Under the pieces are notes generated by a model. The model was not told the origin of the DNA. It did not search any database and worked only from the letters and a program-made list of their open reading frames with translations. A program made the position numbers and the translations under genes. Below are positions 58,119 through 64,000 of a DNA stretch of 64,000 bases, piece after piece. Positions within the stretch are counted from its first letter, which is position 1. Each line of letters starts with the position of its first letter. Source of the DNA: Isoetes taiwanensis (taxonomy: Eukaryota > Streptophyta > Lycopodiopsida > Isoetales > Isoetaceae); assembly GCA_021234155.1 (NCBI GenBank), contig JAJEKV010000004.1, positions 18,537,310-18,601,309 on the forward strand, given 5' to 3'.

Positions 58119-59650
58119 TTTCGCCTATTGTTGTGGCTATACCGCCGAATCCCTTTCCGTAGATTGCTCTCTTTCCGTGTTCTCCCATTTCTTTGTTTCT
58201 CTTCCGCGGGCTTACTATATCGTGTTCCCTTATTTATCCGTTCGGGCGTTTCCCCCCATATCCTTTCAATTTTTTAATTTCAAATTTCAAATTACCCCAT
58301 CCAAGATATGATTATTGGGTGTTTGTGTCCGCTCTTTACTATCGGTTGGTACTTAGATTTGTATTTAATTCCCTGGATTCCGTGATTTCCGACGCTATGT
58401 GTACTGCCTTGTTTTTGTTGTACCCTTTTGGTAGTGGGTTTTTGTGACTTTGGTGCACCAACCGGAGGATTAGATCCTCACTGTCTTGGTGTACGGTTGG
58501 GGAGTTGCCTCCCACTATCCCGTACTTGGCAACCTCTATCTTTCCACTTCCATTTTCGTTTCCATTTTATGGGGCCGGGTAAGTTGGTGTCTGTTGTTTA
58601 GTGGTAGGCACCAGCCGGTGGGCTATTTCCCACTCTGTCCTGGTGTATGGCGGAGACACCCGTCTCTCTGTCCCATAGCTTTGCCTTCCACTCTTTGCAC
58701 CATCTACTCCTGGACCCCTTATTTATCCGATTTCTTTCGTCCATCCTTTGCGGTTGTCGTATCTCCAGGGCATGTTAGGTTGGTGTATCCGCCCATCTTC
58801 TCCTTTTCACTTTTACTAGGTCGCTTCCGTACATCTGCATTCGTACCTATCATATACACCTCTACAATTACATCTATACTTACCTCTATACATCATATAT
58901 AGTATATCTACACGCCTTGTCGTATTATTTCTCTTTTATCCCCTATGTGGGTTCCCACCCGTAGAGATGTTGTCCCATAATTCATACGCCTTTCCTTTCT
59001 TTCGTTCGCATTTCTGCCAACCTGCTATGTACATCTTCTTTAATTCATACAACTGTCTTTACTTAAGTATAGGTATTCAGTATACCCCCTTTTGTCCCCT
59101 ATTCGGCCATACATCCTAATTGTTACATAGAAATCTTACCATTTGTTGAATTTTGACATCTCGTTGGTCGTCCAATTTGTGCATGTTACTGAAATAAAGT
59201 CGTATGCAGAATAGTTTATTGGAAAGCCAGCCAGCCCTATATCTGATGTTGTAGGTCATGCCTAATTTAACTCTAGATACCCTTTCCTATATTCCCATGT
59301 ACCACCCGATATAGTTTTATATATTCATCTCCGAGATGTATGGAGAGATCCTCAGTTGCCCCCGTTCGGACGCTAATTTGATTATATTATATTGATCTAC
59401 GAAATATAGATAAGGGATATGTCGTTTTACTTCAGAGAGAGAATAATCGACACTGAGGCAGAGCTGTTATGTGATACATACGAAGCTGTAATTACTGCAT
59501 AACTCTAGATTGTATTCAAAAGAAAAATTGTTTCTCACAGTTACATTTTCCGGCCTTTTTAGCTATTCCTACACATGATCGATCTTACTCAAATAAAATT
59601 TGTCCCCTTTTTGCCCGGGATTATCTGCACCCCTGAACTTTTTACAGTCA
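58119..59650 (-). other. LINE 5' untranslated region (probable)
   Basis: Purine-rich on the minus strand like the LINE ORFs. Between about 58440 and 58800 there are degenerate repeats sharing 'TACACCA-GACAG' and 'CCGG-TGGTGC' (minus strand), like 5' monomers. No ORF longer than the shadow frames. The upper limit of LINE-derived sequence is not defined. Confidence 0.45.
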
Positions 59651-59859
59651 AAAGCTGATATGTATTACCTATCCCTGGCCGCCTCCCGAAAGTTACTGCC
59701 GTAGGTTTGATCAAAGGATCATCTTAAACAGAAAACAGAAAGGAGCAAAACAAAACAAAAGGTAAAACTAAAAAGGCATGGCATGCATCCCCTTCAGACC
59801 TCTCCATTCTTACGCTTCCTCCCACGATTTCATCATCATCATATCTTTTTCCTGGAGAG

Positions 59860-60408
59860 CTACTTCTTTGGCTTCTTTTCCGAGGACGGTTCCCCGATCT
59901 TCTTAACTTTTTCCAAGTTTCTCCCCATGTACGCCCGGCACAAAAAATCCACAGGGTTCTTTTCGCAGCAGTAAATACAGACTTTCCCAAAATCACATAC
60001 CAAAAGGTTGTGCTGATAACTAGAGAACCCCTGTATCGCAGCATGAACCTGCAGTCGGTTGAAGCACTGCATAGTTCGGTCAAGGTCTTGGCGCCTCACT
60101 GAGTCGTTCTTGTCGCCTAATACTCCAAGTACCTCCAGCAATCCCAGAGTATAACCATGATCTCGCATCGACTGTGCATGATGTATTCGATCACAGTATA
60201 GACAGTGAACGCGGCCGCAACTGATGCATGATGGCAAGCCTCGGCTTAGACACATACAATCTGGAAAGCAGATGCACCAGGGGTTAAGCTCCTCAAGGTC
60301 AGGGTTGAAAGGCACCGTGAGGTTGCCTGGGGTGCCAGAGATGGAGCGCTTCTTGCCGTTTTTCTTCTCCCCATCTATGTCAACCAGAACTTTCTTCCCC
60401 TTATCCAT
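59860..60408 (-). CDS. PLATZ-like zinc-finger protein, 182 aa, single exon
   Basis: Start: the frame is open to a TTG at 60462, but the first ATG is at 60408 in good context (GAAATGG), giving 182 residues. The N-terminus is Lys-rich (M-D-K-G-K-K). Cys/His clusters: C45, C47, C51, C53, C61, C64, H68, C69, C72, H76, H77, H84, then C138, C144, C147, C148, C157. The order C-x2-C-x4-C-x2-C-x4-H-H, a Leu-rich helix, L-Q-V-H-A-A-I-Q and a second C-I-Y-C cluster resembles the PLATZ family of plant DNA-binding repressors. The last C-x3-C of that family is missing and several residues diverge. A Lys-rich tail could be a nuclear signal. It is uninterrupted, unlike every transposon ORF around it. Typical PLATZ genes have introns; this has none. 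It lies between LINE ORF1 and the LTR A boundary, same strand as the LINE. An alternative is an unrelated B-box-like zinc protein. Confidence 0.6.
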   Translation of the reverse strand: MDKGKKVLVDIDGEKKNGKKRSISGTPGNLTVPFNPDLEELNPWCICFPDCMCLSRGLPSCISCGRVHCLYCDRIHHAQSMRDHGYTLGLLEVLGVLGDKNDSVRRQDLDRTMQCFNRLQVHAAIQGFSSYQHNLLVCDFGKVCIYCCEKNPVDFLCRAYMGRNLEKVKKIGEPSSEKKPKK

Positions 60409-60562
60409 TTCTATTTCGGAGCTGAGCCGGAAACTGAGATGAGCTGGCGCTTCCCTGTTCAACCTAAATTCAAGAGCTTCAAGCGCTCAAGCGCTCAAGG
60501 GGCTGGGAGATCTTGAATTCTTGGGGGCGGTCTTCACACTCCCTCTTTCCTTCGTTAGAACT

Positions 60563-60600
60563 GTTATATAGTATTTAGGGTATTTAGGGTTTACGAAATC
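60563..60600 (-). promoter_or_regulatory. TATA box and telo-boxes of the PLATZ-like gene
   Basis: Minus strand ACTATATAACAG (60574-60563) preceded by AAACCCTAAATACCCTAA. Telo-box plus TATA about 150 bp before the ATG is a common plant core-promoter layout. A transcription start near 60535 would fit. Confidence 0.55.
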
Positions 60601-60609
60601 TGTCCGAGT

Positions 60610-61365
60610 TCCCGCCCATTTAATTACGACCGTCCACCTTAAATGCTAGTCTTGTCCTATCCTGTCACAAGAATTTTCGTTTGCTAATCCCTGCCACTTA
60701 TCCCTAGCCAATTAGCTGACATGTGTACATTTTCCTCTTTTTCTTTATATTATCATTATTATGCCTACCGTAGATGTCATGATTACTACGATCCGTCACG
60801 TCCAATCATATGCGCTAATTCCCGACGTTTTATTTTATATATTTTTACTATTATCTGCTCGTGTTCTCTCCCGTCTCTGCCACGTGTCCCATCCTTTGTC
60901 GCTGTACAGTCGACTGGCGTTCTCTCCCCATTACGCCGCGTTCTATCCCCTTTATTTTTCTAAAATTCATTGGTTTTCCAATTTATTTATTTTATTTTAT
61001 TTTATGCCCCTCCCATTGTTCCTAACGGCTCCGAAATTTTGAATCGCCCATCGCCGGGATCTTGAGTTCCTTTCCCCCGACGCTCCCCTCCCTGAAAGTT
61101 TGCATCATCCTATTATGCTCCAGTTATGCCGGTTTGTGTTGACTGATTTTGCACACGATCTATCTTACATTTTTCTGTAACATCCATCTGTCATGATCTA
61201 GCATTCGGACGTCGTATTCATACACAGATAATTGGCTGTTCCTTCTCGGCCGTAGCATACATTCGCTTGTATATCAGCTAGATTATTTTTTCTAAGAAGA
61301 TGAACATAATCTGATGAATACTAGTATATTAGGAGTTAAGGAAATGCACTTAGCTGGTCATCGTC
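60610..61365. other. Upstream region of the PLATZ-like gene
   Basis: Pyrimidine-rich on the plus strand, similar in texture to 58.1-59.2 kb. Contains CACGTGT (E-box/ABRE-like) at about 60880 and a (TTTTA)n run near 60985-61005. No ORF. Confidence 0.35.
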
Positions 61366-61374
61366 ATCGGATCA

Positions 61375-61442
61375 CCCATCGGGTCACCCCATCCGTCGCC
61401 CATCCGTCGCCCATCCGTCCGCCCATCCGTCGCCCATCCGCG
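61375..61442 (-). repeat. (GATGGGCGACG)n tandem repeat at the inferred LINE 5' edge
   Basis: About five 11-bp units (plus strand CCATCCGTCGC variants) ending 'ccgcgcatg' immediately before the LTR A continuation at 61450. Position matches the 5' terminus expected of the LINE insertion. Confidence 0.75.
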
Positions 61443-61449
61443 CATGTAA

Positions 61450-61534
61450 TATACAAGGCTGTGGAGATAGACTTGTATAGTGACGGACCTGGAGGTATAT
61501 GTATTTATGGCGTATATTTCCCTGGAACGTCACA
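61450..61534 (-). mobile_element. LTR element A, 5' LTR, outer part
   Basis: 85 bp matching 9270-9354 (about ten differences, mostly transitions). It starts exactly where the 13408-14910 part stops ('tata/caagg') and ends at the LTR terminus, minus-strand TGTGACGTTCC. It therefore completes the 5' LTR of element A around the LINE. Beyond 61534 lies the interrupted integrase. Confidence 0.78.
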
Positions 61535-62600
61535 CTTGGCACATACATCCTTAACATATCCTCCAAGACCTGATTTACTCGCTCCACTTTCCCGTCTGTT
61601 TGGGGATGGTATGCAATGCTAGTATTTAGCTTAGTTCCCATATTCCAGAACAATCCTTGCCAGAAATGACTCGTAAACCTGGAGTCTCGATCTGAAGTAA
61701 TGGCACGTGGCATACCATGCAATCTAAAAATTTCCTTAACAAATAACTTTGAGATATCCATAGCTATAAGTGTCGTCTTTGTCGGCATAAAATGTGCTTG
61801 CTTAGTCAATCTGTCTACCACCACATAAATGGCATTATATCCTGCTCTCATCCGAGGTAGATCTACAATAAAATCCATGCCAATGCAATTTCATTTGGAT
61901 GAAGGAACTTCCAATGGTTGCAACTCCCCTGGGACTTTAGATCGTGAAGCTTTGACCTTCTGACATGCCAAACATTTTGCCACATACTCTTTAACCATTT
62001 TCTTTTGCCCTGGCCAAAAGAAATTTTGTCTGACCTTCCTTTGAGTCTTGTGCACCCGGGATGGTCCGCTAATGGACTATCATGCGCTTCATATAAGAGC
62101 CTCATCCTTAACTCCAAATCATCTGGAATGCACATCCGACCTTTATAATACAAGACTCCACTAGATAATGAGTATTGTGGAAACTCAGTAGACCCCTTTT
62201 TAATATTGGCAACCACCGGCCCAAAATACGGGTCTCTTGCCACCTTATCCATGAGATGAGCATCCCATTGACCCTAGAGCACACTAATAGAGGTCAAAAA
62301 GGATCTACGAGACAAAGCATCTGCTATCACATTCTCCTTGCCCGACTGATACTCAGTGTCAAAATCATATTCATGCGGCTGCTTCACAAAAAAATTCAGA
62401 TTTTGATGGTCAGTCTTCAATAAGAAATGACGACCTAATAGGTAGTGCCTCCATACACGCAAAGCATGTATAATTGCCAACATCTCCAATCCAAGGCAGC
62501 ATATGAGCATCCAAGGAGTAGAGAAGATCCTCCCGCTCCATGTCCAAACCATGTGGTTGTGATTTTGAAATGTAACAAAATGTGCTTTGATGTGCTTGGA
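61535..62600 (-). pseudogene. Ty3/gypsy RNase H-integrase fragment, interrupted by LTR A
   Basis: Minus strand. RNase H tail (W-R-H-Y-L-L-G-R-H-F-L-L-K-T-D-H-Q-N-L; then G-K-E-N-V-I-A-D-A-L-S-R-R) with an internal loss between them. Next a zinc head (H-D-S-P-L-A-D-H-P-G...C-x2-? degraded to W-H-V-R-R), then integrase core M-D-F-I-V-D-L-P (first Asp), S-D-R-D-S-R-F (second Asp) and G-K-V-E-R-V-N-Q (Glu) at about 61560. It stops at M-Y-V-P-S where LTR A begins. Text fits a Tekay/Del-type chromovirus. Frameshifts near 61870 and 62260. The downstream part is not found left of 8041. Confidence 0.85.
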
Positions 62601-63240
62601 AGAAATCTCTATATAAGAAACCTGGATGTGAAGTGGCATTAACAGATATGAGCTGTGGCTTGACATAGAACTACCTGCTTGTTTCATATAAAAGAGTTCA
62701 TGGATTCCCTTTACTTGCACTTTCGTAATATCATGGTATAGCCTTACTTGAGCTGATATTAATAGGTGCTTGATATGCTCTTACAACATAGTTTATTTTT
62801 GCTTATTCTATAGTACTGACATGATTTGTCTATTTTACAGCCCCAGCCTTATGAAGTGCCCTTGATGCAGCCTTCAATGTAACAGTCCTGGCCACTTGAT
62901 GGGCAATATACGTATTTATGTATGTATATATACATGCATGGCATATATGCAACATGAGTTCAAGGTTTTGTCTCTTTGGAAAAAGGATTGTTGCAGAACA
63001 TGAAAATAGGATCAATTCTGGGCAGTTTTGGAGCCCGAACTTGAGAGCATCATATCTCAGCAATCAAAGATCCTTTTTAGGCGATTTTTCTTTTAATGGA
63101 AAGATTTTTAAGTAAGCTTTTGGTTTGTGCCTGGTCAGACCGAAACTCATCCATATGAGAAAGTTATGATAGAAATAGTGATGCTGGGTCAGAATTGACT
63201 TCACTATGTATGATCTTCTACAGTTTGATTCTTGGAGCTA
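62600..63240. other. Possible LTR-derived or untranslated sequence
   Basis: Includes phrases common in plant gypsy LTR/UTRs ('gagcatcatatctcagcaatc', 'cgaaactcatccatatgagaaagttatg'), so it may belong to the interrupted gypsy element or to another. A weak exon-like piece follows an acceptor at 62838. No gene called. Confidence 0.35.
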
Positions 63241-63252
63241 TAAGACGATCTT

Positions 63253-63375
63253 TTGAGGCACAAGAAATTGGAAGAGATCCAGAGGTCCATGCATGAATCT
63301 CTGGAGAAAGCTTTGAGGAGGCCAGAGCTTGAAGATCACGTCAACTGCTGCATCAATCTTCTTCTTTCAGGTGGG
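63253..63375 (+). other. Candidate exon, charged helical peptide
   Basis: After an AG at about 63256 the frame reads K-K-L-E-E-I-Q-R-S-M-H-E-S-L-E-K-A-L-R-R-P-E-L-E-D-H-V and ends at a donor-like TTTCAG/GTGGGG. It may be an internal exon of a plus-strand gene continuing past the window. Family not recognised. Confidence 0.3.
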
Positions 63376-63401
63376 GTTTTAAGACTTACATCTCGGCTCT
63401 T

Positions 63402-63794
63402 GTGCGTGCCAGGGATATGGATCTTAGTACCAGAGATGATGGTTGCTTGATGATTTACATGTGGTTTATGATTCGGGCATATAAGTTTGGATTAGAAGTT
63501 ATCATGAGATTACAGTTTGGGCATAAATCAGACAGCATCTCTTGCAGCAGCCGAGGAACGCCATCAAAGATAGATTATAGTAACTGCTTGAAAACCATAG
63601 GTTACAGGCCAAAATTAGGCTGTAATAGGTCGTTTTGGCATGGTAAGAGACTTTTGAGTGGAATTGAAGTAAACCGAGATGACAGATACGAACTTCCAGC
63701 ATGCCAAGATAGACTTCTGAATATTCTGGAATCGCTTGGGATTTGTTGGAACAGAAAACCAGGACCCAATTTGGATGGATTTAGGCTCAAGTGA
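63402..63794 (+). other. Uncharacterised open frame, ~130 codons
   Basis: Open plus-strand frame with no ATG at its head (first codon GTG). Internal text C-L-K-T-I-G-Y-R-P-K-L-G-C-N-R and N-I-L-E-S-L-G-I-C-W is not recognised. The minus strand is open in two frames over the same stretch, so coding status is doubtful. Confidence 0.2.
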
Positions 63795-64000
63795 GTCCAA
63801 ATCAATGGCCATAATAAGTATGGCTTTGTGCTGATCGACACCGAATTCCAATGCCATGCTGATGCTATGTCCATGTTTGTTGACTTCTTTGCTTTGATTT
63901 GCTAAGTTGTCGCTTTTAGTCATATTTATTGTCATGTCAAAACATAAGGGCAAGTAACATCCTGGATAGGAAGGGGTTGCATCTGAGCTTAGCCAACAGA

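Noticed and set aside
58486-58902. Plus-strand ORF of 138 codons
   Set aside because: Composition-driven frame in the antisense of the LINE 5' region; hydrophobic residues without domain features.
60409-60462. N-terminal extension of the PLATZ-like ORF to 60462
   Set aside because: That start codon is TTG. The first in-frame ATG is at 60408 and has the better context.
61454-61534. Independent truncated LTR rather than part of element A
   Set aside because: It starts at exactly the base where the 13408-14910 part stops, which is unlikely by chance, although its divergence from the 3' LTR copy is on the high side.

Overview
This window looks like nuclear DNA from a land plant with a large, repeat-rich genome. 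The evidence is an initiator-Met-type primer site (TGGTATCAGAGC) behind long LTRs, Ty3/gypsy pol fragments of plant type, a CACTA DNA transposon, a hAT-type MITE, plant-like introns and a PLATZ-like zinc-finger gene with a telo-box/TATA leader. The LINE is not of the usual flowering-plant type, so a fern, lycophyte or other non-flowering plant is possible, but that is a weak inference. There is no prokaryotic operon structure, rRNA, tRNA gene or CRISPR array.

Layout. 1-8.0 kb is AT-rich, low-copy-like DNA. It holds exon-like pieces on the minus strand, including a phase-compatible two-exon tail at 6072-6454, and a three-copy duplication (2.4-5.9 kb) that carries a small conserved membrane-protein ORF. 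From 8.04 to 61.53 kb almost everything is one stack of nested transposons. The outermost visible target is a Ty3/gypsy integrase at 61.5-62.6 kb (minus). It was hit by LTR element A (minus; 3' LTR 8041-9354, internal part 9355-13407, 5' LTR split between 13408-14910 and 61450-61534). A LINE (minus) inserted into A's 5' LTR; its (ATTCT)n tail is at 14.91 kb and its ORF2 is at 15.2-16.55 kb and 55.35-57.1 kb. LTR element G (plus, 16557-55340, target duplication TATAG) inserted into the LINE reverse transcriptase. G's internal part was then hit by a Ty3/gypsy element (22182-33234, target duplication AACAC) and by a CACTA transposon (33395-48843, target duplication AAA). The CACTA element holds a macrosatellite of about 1.08 kb units (40.75-45.33 kb), a GAA tract and smaller arrays.

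The most interesting object is the PLATZ-like ORF at 59860-60408 (minus). By the nesting logic it lies inside the LINE insertion, upstream of LINE ORF1 and on the same strand, so it may be a gene carried or captured by a LINE.

Most transposon ORFs carry frameshifts. Many differences between otherwise identical LTR pairs fall at CTG/CAG sites. That pattern could be old mutation, or consensus error at CHG-methylated sites, so ORF breaks in the transposons should be read with care. Several ORFs in the window begin at TTG or GTG; for nuclear genes I used ATG starts only.
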